Positions 46,248-57,364 of a DNA stretch of 64,000 bases are shown here, in pieces (the first letter of the stretch is position 1; each line of letters opens with the position of its first letter). The stretch lies in NCBI GenBank assembly GCA_023630585.1, contig CM042565.1, positions 3,983,513 through 4,047,512 on the forward strand, written 5' to 3'. Position numbers and translations under genes: made by a program. Below the pieces are notes generated by a model. It was not told the DNA's origin and ran no database searches. It saw only the letters and a program-made list of their open reading frames with translations. The stretch comes from Cranoglanis bouderius. Its lineage: Eukaryota > Chordata > Actinopteri > Siluriformes > Cranoglanididae.

Positions 46248-47853
46248 GAAAAAAATTATAAATGCAACACTTTTGTTTTTGCCCCCATTTTTCATGAGCT
46301 GAACTCAAAGATCTAAGACTTTTTCTATGTACACAAAAGGCCTATTTCTCTCAAATATTGTTCACAAATCTGTCTAAATCTGTGTTAGTGAGCACTTCTC
46401 CTTTGCCGAGATAATCCATCCACCTCACAGGTGTGGCATATCAAGATGCTGATTAGACAGCATGATTATTGCACAGGTGTGCCTTAGGCTGGCCACAATA
46501 AAAGGCCACTCTAAAATGTGCAGTTTTATTACACAGCACAATGCCACAGCTGTCGCAAATTTTGAGGGAGTGTGCAATTGGCATGCTGACTGCAGGAATG
46601 TCCACCAGAGCTGTTGCCCGTGAATTGAATGTTCATTTCTTTACCATAAGCCATCTCCAGAGGCGTTTCAGAGAATTTGGCAGTACATCCAACCGGCCTC
46701 ACAACCGCAGACCACGTGTAACCACACCAGCCCAGGACCTCCACATCCAGCATCTTCACCTCCAAGATCATCTGAGACCAGCCATCCAGACAGCTGCTGC
46801 AACAATCGGTTTGCATAACCAAAGAATTTCTGCACAAACTGTCAGAAACCATCTCAGGGAAGCTCATCTGTATGCTCATCATCCTCAACTGCAGTCTCAA
46901 CCTGACTGCAGTTCGTCGTCGTAACCGACTTGAGTGGGCAAATGCTCACATTCGATGGTGTCTGGCACTTTGGAGAGGTGTTCTCTTCACGGATGAATCC
47001 CGGTTTTCACTGTACTGGGCAGATGGCAGACAGTGTGTATGGCATCGTGTGGGTGAGCGGTTTGCTGATGGTGGCCATGGTGGCGGTGGGGTTATGGTAT
47101 GGGCAGGCGTATGTTATGGACAACGAACACAGGTGCATTTTACTGATGGCATTTTGAATGCACAGAGATACCGTGACGAGATCCTGAGGCCCATTGTTGT
47201 GCCATTCATCCATGACCATCACTTCATGTTGCAGCATGATAATGCACGGCCCCATGTTGCAAGGATCTGTACACAATTCCTGGAAGCTGAAAACATCCCA
47301 GTTCTTGCATGGCCAGCATACTCACCGGACACGTCACCCATTGAGCATGTTTGGGATGCTCTGGATCGGCATATATACGACAGCGTGTTCCAGTTCCTGC
47401 CAATATCCAGCAACTTCGCACAGCCATTGAAGAGGAGTGGACCAACATTCCACAGCCCACAGTCAACAACCTGATCAACTCTATGCGAAGGAGATGTGTT
47501 GCACTGCGTGAGGCAAATGGTGGTCATACCAGATACTGACTGGTTTTTGGACCCCCCCCCCCGGACCCCCCAATACAGTAAAACTGCACATTTTAGAGTG
47601 GCCTTTTATTGTGGCCAGCCTAAGGCACACCTGTGCAATAATCATGCTGTCTAATCAGCATCTTGATATGCCACACCTGTGAGGTGGATGGATTATCTCG
47701 GCAAAGGAGAAGTGCTCACTAACAGATTTAGACAGATTTGTGAACAATATTTGAGACAAATAGTCCTTTTGTGTACATAGAAAAAGTCTTAGATCTTTGA
47801 GAAAATGAAAAATGGGGGCAAAAACAAAAGTGTTGCGTATAAAATTTTGTTCA
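46248..47853 (+). mobile_element. Tc1/mariner-like transposon with ~270-bp inverted repeats
   Basis: The left arm ('gcaacacttttgtttttgcc' onward) and right arm are inverted over more than 250 bases, up to 'aaatgtgcagttttatt'. The outermost left bases are eroded ('gcggaaaaaaatta'); the right end reads '…attttgttcag' with TA outside. It contains a nearly full-length transposase with two frameshifts. Confidence 0.9.
46541..47539 (+). pseudogene. Tc1/mariner-like DDE transposase, two frameshifts
   Basis: The ATG at 46541 gives MPQLSQILRECAIGML with helix-turn-helix domains (STRAVARELNVHFFTISHLQRRF) and HNRRPRVTTP. A frameshift near 46880 moves to the frame with VRRRNRLEWANAHIRW, the catalytic blocks FTDESRFSL, LQHDNARPHVAR and YSPDTSPIEHVWD (all three acidic residues kept). 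A second shift near 47390 leads to the C-terminal RVPVPANIQQLRTAIEEEW and NGGHTRY, TGA at 47537-47539. Two indels only, so this copy died fairly recently. Confidence 0.9.
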
Positions 47854-48509
47854 GTATATAAAAAATAAAGTTGCATACTGTAGAACATCTTTTAATTACT
47901 TACATATTTATTTATTTTATTTTATATTTATATTTATTTTATTTATTGATTTTTTTTTACCTTGATAAGGGCAATTTTTACGCATAAATGTATGCGTCAT
48001 CTTTCATGTCAAATTCTTACATTTAATCAATAAATTCATTTAGAATAATAAAACATTATAGGGCTGTTACCAATCAAATGAAATCAGCATCAATAAAATC
48101 CATCTTTGCACTGCAGAGGTGGCACAGAAGATGCATGAGAAGTGGCATTTAGACGTATTTACACAGACTGTTTAATGCAGCTCAGAGGTGGCATGAATGC
48201 CTTTACACTGCAATTACATTAGCATTAATAATGTTATGAGACTAATGTTTTAAATATAACATTTTGAATATAGAAATATGAACTGTTGGAAAAAATTAAA
48301 TGATACTTTTATATATGAAACTAAAACCGCCAGTAGGTGGCGGCAGGTCACTGTCTTAATAAGTGAGTCAATGAATCATTCATTCAACCGATTCGTCCAA
48401 AACGGCTGATTCATTTATGAACGAATACGGTAGACGGGAAGCAGGCTTGGGACAACTTAAATGGGTTCTTTAATTTATACATTATTGTCTTTCGCTTTTC
48501 AGTGATATA

Positions 48510-48551
<42 letters not shown>

Positions 48552-49091
48552 CTCTGTGCTGCTCAGCTCTCTCTCTCTCTCTCTATCACACACACACACA
48601 CACACACACACAGTTCTTGTCTCTTCCCACCTCATCCTTGTTGCTGCACACGGAAACACAAAACACATGTTAGGCCAATCACGCATAGGTGAAGATCCTT
48701 ACCACTCACTGATATTATTTTGTCTTTATTTTGTATTATATTATTATGTAGCTTCTGAAGGGCAGTACTACATGAAAAAAATAAGATATTTAAAGAAAAT
48801 AATAATTTATTTATTCACTGTTCAAAAGTTTACATCCCCCTGGTTCTTAATGTAGTGTGTTGCCTTCTTGAGCACCTTTTTTAAAAGGTGATGTCTGTTG
48901 GGAACTGGAGTTCATGGCAGCCATGTTTGTAGGCAGGTCCATTTCTGGCCATTTTGGCACCCTAGGCGAGATTCCTATTGGTGCCCCCAGCGCACATTAT
49001 CACTAGGGATACCAGATAATTGCATGTAGTCATAAAACGTTACCTGAATAAAGATTGAAAATAAAACTAAACTAACTATTTAATAATAATC

Positions 49092-49132
<41 letters not shown>

Positions 49133-49139
49133 AATAATA

Positions 49140-49178
<39 letters not shown>

Positions 49179-49500
49179 TGTTCTACTCTCCAGGGGGCAT
49201 GAGTTGGACTGTTAATCAGAATCAGCCTAGATTCTTCTCCAGAAAAACAAAACAAACAAAAAAAAAAAACACAACCTTCTAAATAGACTACTTCCATGCT
49301 TTTTTGTGAGAACTAATTGCTTAAAAATGTGAAAACTATAGATGGAAGGGTTTGGATTTAATTTACCATATACTCTGCACATGAATAATCCAGGCACTCA
49401 AATGTCTCAAACCAGCATCATATCAGATACAAATTATTAAGAACCATTATTACTAGGCCTACATGTAGAAGCTAGCAGTCTGCAAAATGAATAAAGGCAT
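47854..49500. other. Intergenic with microsatellites
   Basis: No gene was found. It contains (CA)n at about 48512-48549, (CT)n/(CA)n at about 48569-48612 and (GAT)n/(AAT)n at about 49091-49179. A stretch near 48330-48430 ('ccagtaggtggcgg', 'gattcatttatgaacgaa') looks like a common fish repeat. Confidence 0.55.
49091..49179. repeat. (GAT)n/(AAT)n trinucleotide repeat
   Basis: This is a compound trinucleotide run changing from GAT to AAT units. Confidence 0.9.
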
Positions 49501-49601
49501 AAACAAACAAACAAAGGTTACACATCCTCATAATCCAAATGCATTTTGTAACTAGCTTAAAGTAGGACTTATTAAAATATTGAAGTCCTAGAATCAGCTT
49601 A
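49501..49601. repeat. Dispersed repeat pair, copy B
   Basis: This is the counterpart of 16797-16905. The match ends at the TA that begins the Tc1-like element at 49604, so that element may have inserted at or near the edge of the repeat. Confidence 0.65.
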
Positions 49602-49603
49602 TA

Positions 49604-50964
49604 CAGTGGGTATAGAAAAGAATCACTCTTTTTAAAATAATCACATTTTGTTGCTTTTCAGCCTGAAATGAAGACGGACAGTTTTTTGTTTTATCCAGTT
49701 GTATTTACTCAGTGCAACTTATAACATCCAAGTGAAAGATATAACACCAACGTGTCAGAAAAAATAAAAATAAAAAAACAGAATCACTGAGTTGGAAAAA
49801 GGATCACCCCCCCTCCTAAAATGACTTGTAAACTCAATAAGGTGTAGCTAATCACCTTCCCAATGGCACACAAAGCCATTTGACTTTCAACTGTGATCAG
49901 CTGTGGTCATTTTGATTAGCTCAGCATGAAAAGAGCTTTCCTGGAGCATTTTGTAGTGCAACTGAAGCAAACAATCAACTATGGGTGGCAAGGCACGGTC
50001 AAAAGATCTCCGGGATAAAGTTGTAGACAGGCACAAGTCAGGAGATGGATACAAAAAAAATCTGGTAGAGAGGCTACCAAGAGGCAACTCTGAAGCAGTT
50101 GCAGGAATTTATGTTAAAAGTTTAAATTAAGAGTGGTCATTGTGTGCATGTGACAACAATATCACAAATTCTCCACAAATGTGGCTTGTATGGGAGGGTT
50201 GCAAGAAAAAAAGCCACCCACAACTGAGCTTTGCCAAAACGCACCTTGAAGATTCTGAGGCCACATGGAAAAAGGTGTTATGGTCAGATGAGGCTAAAAT
50301 TGAATTATTTGGCCTCAACACCAAACGATATGTCTGGCGGAAATCCAATACAGCTCACCATCCAAATAACACCATTCCTACAGTAAAGCATGGAGGTGGT
50401 AATATCCTGTTATGGGGGTGTTTCTCTGCAGCAGGGACTGGCGCACTTGTCAGGATAGAAGGAAAATGGATGGGGCAAAATACCGTCAAATTCTTGAGGA
50501 AAATCTGCTGCCCTCTGCCAGAAAGTTGTCAGTGGGACAATCTGCTTACCTTCCAACATGACAATGACCCAAAGCACACAGCAAAACTGACCACACAGTG
50601 GTTGAAGGAGAAAGGGGTGAATGTCCTTGCAGTCCACAAACAGTTACCATCAAATTGAACTGAACTTGAGCAGTTCTGCAAAGAAGAGTGGGCAAATATT
50701 GCAAAGTCTAGATGTGCAAAGTTAGTAGAGACATATCCCAACAGACTAAAGGCTGTAATTAAAAAATAAGGCAAATTAAAGCAAGGGGTGATCCTTTTTC
50801 CGACTCAGTGATTCTGTTTTTTGTTTTTTTTTAATTATTATTATTTTTAATTTTTTTCTGACATGTTGGTGTTATATCTTTCACTTGGATGTTATAAGTT
50901 GCACTGAATAAATACAGCTGGATAAAACAAAAACTGTTTCTGTCTTCATTAGCAACAAAGTGTG

Positions 50965-50968
<4 letters not shown>
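49604..50968 (+). mobile_element. Tc1-like transposon, degenerate
   Basis: The left end 'cagtgggtatagaaaag' is at 49604 with TA outside. The arms pair over about 200 bases ('aagtgaaagatataacacc', 'actgagttggaaaaaggat'). The right arm fades at about 50968 into a (TAA)n tract. The transposase starts near 49980 (MGGKARSKDLRDKVVD), is broken near 50100, and reads on at 50140-50658 with WKKVLWSDEAKIELFG, HGGGNILLWGCFSAAGTGAL and FQHDNDPKHTAK. It ends early, so the third catalytic region is lost to a stop (tca-aat-tga). Confidence 0.88.

Positions 50969-51027
<59 letters not shown>
50968..51027. repeat. (TAA)n microsatellite
   Basis: This is an AAT trinucleotide run of about 60 bases that replaces the outer right end of the Tc1-like element. 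Confidence 0.93.
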
Positions 51028-51130
51028 TAGTTACATTTATATAGCGTTTTTCTAGACACTCAAAGCACTTTACATAGTAGTACACACTAGTAGTATTACT
51101 CTGTTTATACTCACTAGGCTAGAGGCGAGT
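51028..51130. repeat. Common fish retroposon tail sequence
   Basis: 'ttacatttatatagcgtttt' and 'ctagacactcaaagcacttt' form a very widespread teleost repeat motif. No complete element is visible around it. Confidence 0.6.
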
Positions 51131-51463
51131 GCCACCCATTGTAGTTTTGTATAGATTAGCTTTGGTTAGGCAGCGTAGGAGTTATTTTATTTTCATTCCT
51201 TTGGTACAGTTTATTAGTTTATTATTTATGACATTGTATAACGTCACTCTTTCTTTATCCTGTTATTGTATTATACATGTGTGCAAAGAACAGTAATAGC
51301 AATTTTAGTACTTTGGCCTTGTCTATGTTCTTTCTTCCAGCCAATCATCGCACATCCTCCACATGTTAGTCCTTTTTACCCCTAGAAAAAATGAGGGCAC
51401 ATAACACTCACTAGTCTTTATTGATGACTGTAATCTCCATAAACTGTTTATTACTGTAAAATG

Positions 51464-52768
51464 TATTAAGGTACTTGTAATACTTCCAGGCTGGGACGGA
51501 GGAACCAGACAGGAGACAGGCTGTACTTTATGGCTAAGTACATAATGTGCAGTAGATTGTTGATTGTGCAAGTGTTTGTCATTGTTACAGACTGCTGTCC
51601 CAGCTTTCCATGACCAGACCATGGAGGAGATGTGAAAGAGGCTTCCTTGACTGTCTGTGTCTTTAGGGGGTTGTAGTATTTTGATTTTTTTCCCTTTTGC
51701 TTTTTTTTTCTCCATTGCTCTTCCTGACTTAATGGTTGGTTGATGTCTTCCAATTCCTTCTTATTCATTACACTTTGCCAAATTTCTGTTATCCTGACAC
51801 CACGCATTCGACCAGATATGAATTCGTGCATAGTCTGGATGAAATCTCCAGGCCGTCTGTGAAGTCTGTTTTTAAGGACTATTGTTTTCGTGGTCCGGAA
51901 CCAATTCTCTGCTTGGGCATTTGTGTCTCTCGTTTGGCCCAGATGCTTCAGCATAATCCCTGTCCAAAGTGGCAGAGTTGGCATTTCCAGACTATGTCAA
52001 TCAAACATGGGCAGTAGTATGGATTTGAGGGACCACTCAACCCCTTCTTTTTCAGAATCTTTCTCTTGGTATCTGAGAATATTCCTTCAAAGACTTTAGC
52101 AAATGGTGAGTCATGTCTGACTGTCTTTGGTGTTGTGTCTGTGAGTAATCCTGATTCTTCCATTGGTGTTTTTGCAATTTCAACATCTGCAACAACAGCC
52201 TGATTTTGAATGGCAGTCTGCAGATTGTTCCGACTCTCCTGGCAGTATGGAGATTTTTCCTTGGTGAAAACTGCAAAAATGTCTGTTAGTAGAACTTGAA
52301 TCTCATCCAGTGTTGTAGCATTCTGCAGCAGTGCCACTGAATAGAGAAAGAGGTCTTTTGTTGGCTTCCCACACTTCACCTTTGATATCTTACAGCACAG
52401 TATTTTAATCATGCGCGCAGCACAAATGTGCACAACAGTGAATGAGCATTTGTGCTTTCCTTCACTGACCTGAAGACACAACTGCAAATACATGTGTATG
52501 TCAGTCTGGCAGAAAGCATGTACACACGCATGAATAATTGCCCAGCTGAAATCTGTGTCAACTTTCTGGGGCTGGAGATGCTGTTTAAACATTCTGAAGA
52601 AATCACGTGAAAAACAGGTTAGCCAGTGCTGGATAGAAGGTGTGCTCTGATCAGATGAGAGCATCTCTGACACTGCAACAACTGTTGTTCCTGTAGTTGA
52701 TTTAACAGGACAGCAAAGTGCATAATAGAGAACACTTTTGCAGTCTTCAGGTTTGGCCACAACAGTAC
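51464..52768 (-). pseudogene. Large 3' exon of a transposase-like gene (possibly MULE-like), frameshifted
   Basis: The minus-strand acceptor CTACTTACAG ends at 52769, and the exon then reads VVAKPEDCKSVLYY, DFSWAIIHACVHAF, HICAARMIKILC and YYCPCLIDI. One frameshift near 51970 leads to LPLWTGIMLKHLG, AENWFRTTKTIVLKNRL and RRPGDFIQTMHEFI. The pattern resembles uncharacterised teleost proteins related to MULE-type transposases, but I do not recognise a named family. Upstream exons should lie at higher coordinates; instead the repeat modules of the viral element begin within about 70 bases. Confidence 0.5.
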
Positions 52769-52839
52769 CTGTAAGTAGTTATATCATATACTTTATGTCA
52801 AAAATTGATTTATGACCCCCTGATGTTTGTATAATTTAT

Positions 52840-52965
52840 GGACTCGTGAAGGTCCCATGAACATGTGTAATTTATGGCTGTACATTTTTGTTTATTTTTT
52901 CCTGTCCTCTGTCTGTCTGTGAGGAGTTGCATTTCCCATGTGTGCGTGTGTGTGCGTGTGTGTGT

Positions 52966-53015
<50 letters not shown>

Positions 53016-53483
53016 ATGGTTTTTACACCCCCGCTATGTGTGTGTTGAAAAAGCTATTGATTAAATAAATAGTTGTGGATAAAACATAGAAGTGGATCCG
53101 TATTACCCATACGGTGGTTGATCCTTGAGTTCCCCAAACCCATAGAAGGACGATGTGTATTTCACCAAGAATACGTGTTGAAATGAGTGGTGTCGTCTTT
53201 TGTGTCAGTGTGGGTGTGTGCTAATGGGGGTAATCCCAAGGATTTCACACTTTTCAGGCCACCTACCCCCTACCGCCATGTGCGTGTGCTCGTGTGTGAC
53301 CTGGAGTTAGTGTTTTAAAAAAAAATAGTTAAAGAGCTATGGGTTGTATACTTATCTGTGATTTTTAGTGCAATTATCTGTTACAATGACCGCCCGTGAA
53401 CTCCTAAAGACCCTAGAAGCGTAATTACGAACTCTCGTGAATGAAGCGTGAACATGTGTGGTTTATAACGTTTGCCTGTCCTC

Positions 53484-53536
<53 letters not shown>

Positions 53537-54185
53537 GTGTGTTCTGAAAAAACTGATGTTTAAATAAAAGCCGTGGACGAGTCAAAGTTTTTGTTAATTT
53601 GATTGTAAGAGTGTTTCAATAAATGAACTGAAATCACAAACATTTAAAACCATCTGAGTTTTTCTTTTGTGGAACCGAATCTGAATATCCTGCGTCATTC
53701 TTAACTAATTTTATCCGCTGACTCCGGTCATGAGGGGTGAATTGAATACATGGTCATCTGAGTCAAATGAATGTACTGATGGAGAACTAGTGGGCGTTTT
53801 CTGTTTTTATTCTTCTTAGACGAGCGTCAGATAGCATGTGGTAATGGGCCTGAGCTCGGCAGCCCCGCGGTACCGGCGGCTCAGACACGGCATCAGCATG
53901 TATTATCCGGGGGCCGAGTGTGGCCCACGGCTCGCTCTGACACGTGTGTTTTTGTTACGGATGTAAAGTCACACGATGGCTGCCCACAAACACCTAAAAC
54001 CGGCACGAGTTCGACGTCTGCCTCAACACCTAGAATGGTCATTGAACTGAGTGAGAACATAACTTATGCGCCACGGAAAAACAAAGCGTTAGTTTAACAA
54101 ACCTTCCTCATAATGATGTGAATAGTGTAAAGGCGTTATTGTTTCGTACGGAGCAGGATGTTACCAGAAGTGATAGGTGGTAATG

Positions 54186-54232
<47 letters not shown>

Positions 54233-54820
54233 AATGGGTAATCCCAAGGATTTCACACTTTTTCAGACCCCCTACCCCCCCTACCACTCCTGTGCGTGTG
54301 CGTGTTTGTGATCTGAGTCTAATGTTTTAAAAAACAAACAAAATGTTTAAAGAGCTATGGTTTGTATACTTTATCTGTTTTTATTAGTGCAATTATCTGT
54401 TACAATGACTGCCCCGTGAACTCCTAAAGACCCCCAGAAGCGTAAATATGGGGGTCTCGTGAAGGTCGCATGAACATGTGTATTTTATGACAGTACATTT
54501 ATGACTTTTTTCCTGTCCTCTACCTGTCTGTGAGGAGTTGCATTTCCCAGGTGTGTGTGTGTGTGTGTGTTTAATGTTTCAGGAAGTGGTAGATGCTAAT
54601 GGTTTTGTATGTGTGTGCTAGTGTGTGACCTGGAGTTAGTGTTTTAAAAACAAACAAATAGTTAAAGAGCTATGGGTTGTATACTTATCTGTTTTTATTA
54701 GCGCAATTATTTGTTACAACGACTGTCCCTACGTGAACTCCTAAAGACCCTAGAAGCGTAAATATGGGGGTCTCGTGAATGAAGCGTGAACATGTGTGGT
54801 TTATAACGTTGCTTGTCCTC

Positions 54821-54868
<48 letters not shown>

Positions 54869-55680
54869 CTGAAAAAGCTGTTGGTTAAATAAAAGCCGTG
54901 GACGGGTCAAAGTTTTTGTTAAATTGATTGTAAGAGTGTTTCAATAAATGAACATACTGATGTTTGTGAAACTGCTGAAACATTTTGTTGATTACGTTGT
55001 TGAGAAAAATTGTGTAGTATGTATAAAATTTCTACAGCACCTCGATGCTATATGATGTTGATTTCTTTCATCGAAAACAAAATCTCAAACAATTAAAAAC
55101 CATCTGAGTTATTCTTTTGTGGAATCGAATCTGATTATCCTGCGTCATTCTTAACTCATTTTAGCCAATAATACTTTTTATACAATTATCATATTCAATA
55201 ATACAGATAACAACACGACCAAAATATGAGAACACAAAACACACAAAAAGATTAAATTAAAAATTTTTAGTCATCTACATGTGTACGTTCTGAAAACTTT
55301 TGTTTAAACACTGATTAAATAATCCAGACTTTTCCTGCATCCTGACTGTCTATGTGTGTGTGTGTATGTTCTAATGGGGGTAATCCCAAGGATTTCACAC
55401 TTTTTCAGGCCACCTACCCCCCTACCGCCCTGTGCGTGTGCTCGTGTGTGACCTGGAGTTAGTGTTTTTAAAAAACAAACAAATAGTTAAAGAGCTATGG
55501 TTTGTATACTTACCTGTGATTTTTTAGTGCAATTATCTGTTACAATGACTGCCCCGTGAACTCCTAAAGACCCTAGAAGCGTAATTACGAACTCTCGTGA
55601 AGGTCCCATGAACATGTGTAATTTATGACAGTACATTTATGGCTTTTTCCTGTCTTCTGTGTGTCTGTGTGTGTGTGTTT
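52840..55680. repeat. Degenerate tandem modules rich in (TG)n, left region of the viral element
   Basis: A module of several hundred bases recurs about four times (roughly 52840-53020, 53213-53545, 54228-54570/54600-54870 and 55370-55680). Its order is: a (TG)n run, 'gggtaatcccaaggatttca', 'tagttaaagagctatggg', 'gcaattatctgttacaatga', 'gtgaactcctaaagaccc' and 'tgaacatgtgt'. A second unit ('aaagccgtgga', 'caaagtttttgttaa', 'tgattgtaagagtgtttcaa') occurs at 53565-53625 and 54888-54950. It has a diverged relative just before the start codon at 55874 ('gaagtttttgttagtttgg', 'ttgtaagactatttccag'). The modules look like amplified copies of a leader region, possibly the element's terminal repeat. 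No intact gene lies in them apart from the exon at 53820-54097. Confidence 0.7.
53820..54097 (+). other. Orphan terminal exon in the viral leader region
   Basis: A pyrimidine-rich acceptor (TTTTTATTCTTCTTAG) ends at 53819. The following sequence stays open for 91 codons from 53822 to a TAA at 54095-54097. It is GC-rich compared with its AT-rich and TG-repeat surroundings, Ser/Thr/Pro-rich, ends in RKNKALV, and has no initiator at its start. This suggests the last exon of a spliced viral gene whose upstream exons I could not find, or a remnant of one. Product unknown. Confidence 0.45.
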
Positions 55681-55873
55681 CACGAAGAATTATATGTTAA
55701 TGAGTTTTTACAACCACTATGTGTGTGCGTACTGAGAGACGTTGTTTTAAAAACGCGGGGGTTAGACACGCCGACGGATCGAAGCGTTCGGGTGTGCGTA
55801 GAGAAACATCGCTCTCAAACTGTTTTCCGAGAAGTTTTTGTTAGTTTGGTTTGTAAGACTATTTCCAGAGAAG

Positions 55874-56552
55874 ATGGCCGTCTATCATAACAGTGAGTAT
55901 GTTTATTATTATGTTTTTATTATTGTTGTTGTTAAGAATTATGAGACGTTGTTCTGATGTAAAATGCTTAAACAGGTTCTCTAACGATCCAGGTGATGTG
56001 AACGAAATTGAAGCTATTGTTGATGAGATTTGTTACCTGAACCAAGCGAGCGGTGCGTATAAATGTTGTACACATACCCATGTGGTAATTATAATGTATG
56101 ATGTTATGTATAGTATTAAAGCGTCTGTTATTTGGCTGACCGTAGGATCGAAGCCGTATGATAGACCGGTCTCAGAGCGCGTGACACAGCGAGAGAGTGT
56201 GAATATCCCCCCACTCTGTATGTGGTATTGTAATGTTTACATGGTTGTTGAAAAATGTTTACATGATTGTTGAAAAATGTTAAAAATGTACTTATGTCAT
56301 ATGACTGGTTTCATCAGTAGGTTTATCAAGCCTTGTAAACAAGACCGGCGTATCTGGATGCGGTAATCAGACACCACAGCCTATCATCCGTAGCGTTTTT
56401 AAACCAGATGAGTGTAAAGAGATTACAATAGCGCAGATCCACACGGAGTCTGTTGGTCGTGTAGATAATTCAGAAAACCCATCGACAAACCCCTTCCGAA
56501 AACGCGCGAGACAATCGAGCGGCGTGTCAGATGGTAGGTGCCATATATGTTA

Positions 56553-56583
<31 letters not shown>

Positions 56584-57199
56584 GTTGTTTTAGCTTTTAC
56601 CTAATTAATACGATAACCAAAGTGTTCTTTTTACCACAGAGGTGTTCGTGGATAAGTCTTCCGACGACAATACGTGTGATGGTATTAGCTGGGATGACGA
56701 GCTGCTAGAATCATGGGATGCGGTCGAATTTACCCCGGTATGTGCGTACGAGGAGGTAGAAACGCAAATCACGGATGTCGACACACAACCTCTACCATCA
56801 AACCAGGAGGCATACAGTCGGGAAACGGAAAACGTTAATCAACATTTAATCGACACGATACGGATCTGTCTCAAGCCCATTGAGGATCGTCTGGATATTC
56901 TTGAAAAGAAGCAGGATTGTTATGCTCGGGATTTAACCGATCGTTTGGATATTCTTGAAAAGAAGCAAGAATGCTATGCTCGGGATTTAACCGTTCGTTT
57001 GGATATTCTTGAAAAGAAGCAGGAATGTTGTGCTCGGGATTTAATCGCTACACAACAACAATACAGGATATATTTTAACCACATTTTAGCAAAACAGACA
57101 TTGTACGGCCGCCAAACCCAACGAATAGCAGAGGATCAAAAACTAACGACTGATTTGTTAAAAGAGATTGTACACCTGCTCAAACACAAACTCGGGTGA
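55874..57199 (+). CDS. Five-exon accessory gene of the viral element, function unknown
   Basis: Exons 55874-55892, 55993-56052, 56146-56217, 56318-56533 and 56640-57199 join into one open frame of 308 codons plus TGA. Every intron is GT-AG, phase 1 and short (100, 93, 100 and 106 bases). The donors are GTGAGT, GTGCGT, GTATGT and GTAGGT. The fourth exon starts at a CAG-TAG acceptor, so a one-residue difference by NAGNAG choice is possible. The protein starts MAVYHN; an acidic helix-like stretch follows (EIEAIVDEICYL), then a basic RKRAR cluster, an acidic/aromatic segment (SWDDELLESWDAVEF) and a coiled coil. The coiled coil contains three 18-residue repeats of the type RLDILEKKQ-x-C-x-ARDL (about 56884-57045). 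No known domain was recognised. Basic cluster plus acidic region could mean a nuclear regulator; the coiled coil suggests oligomers. An alternative exon-2 acceptor at 55975 would put a stop in frame. Confidence 0.72.
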
Positions 57200-57364
57200 G
57201 TTGGAAAAAAAGAAAAAAAGCCTTATATACCCCAATCATTATAAAACATGTGATTAGTGTTAGTTGTTAGTGGTAGTGTGTTTGTGATAGTCGTTATTTG
57301 GTAGTGTTTTTGTTTTATGTTTACAGTTATCAAGGTTGTTGTTTAAATAAATTTCTTTTTTAAA
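57200..57364 (+). other. Intergenic between accessory gene and polymerase
   Basis: This is AT/GT-rich. An AATAAA at about 57347 could end the accessory transcript only 18 bases before the polymerase start. A TTTACAG acceptor-like site near 57320-57326 could receive an upstream leader for the polymerase. Confidence 0.4.

Noticed and set aside
52940..53015. CRISPR-like or telomere-like array in the TG-rich region
   Set aside because: These are plain TG dinucleotide runs in a vertebrate genome, without spaced unique spacers or TTAGGG units.
53390..53430. Possible first exon (ATG ACC GCC CGT…) recurring in each leader module
   Set aside because: Only one of four module copies keeps the start and frame, and the frame closes after 12 codons. 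No conserved coding signal.
55639..55890. 84-codon open frame before the accessory gene
   Set aside because: The first part is translated TG repeat and the end overlaps the accessory start codon in another frame. It is better explained as a leader region, though its GC-rich middle keeps it from being fully dismissed.
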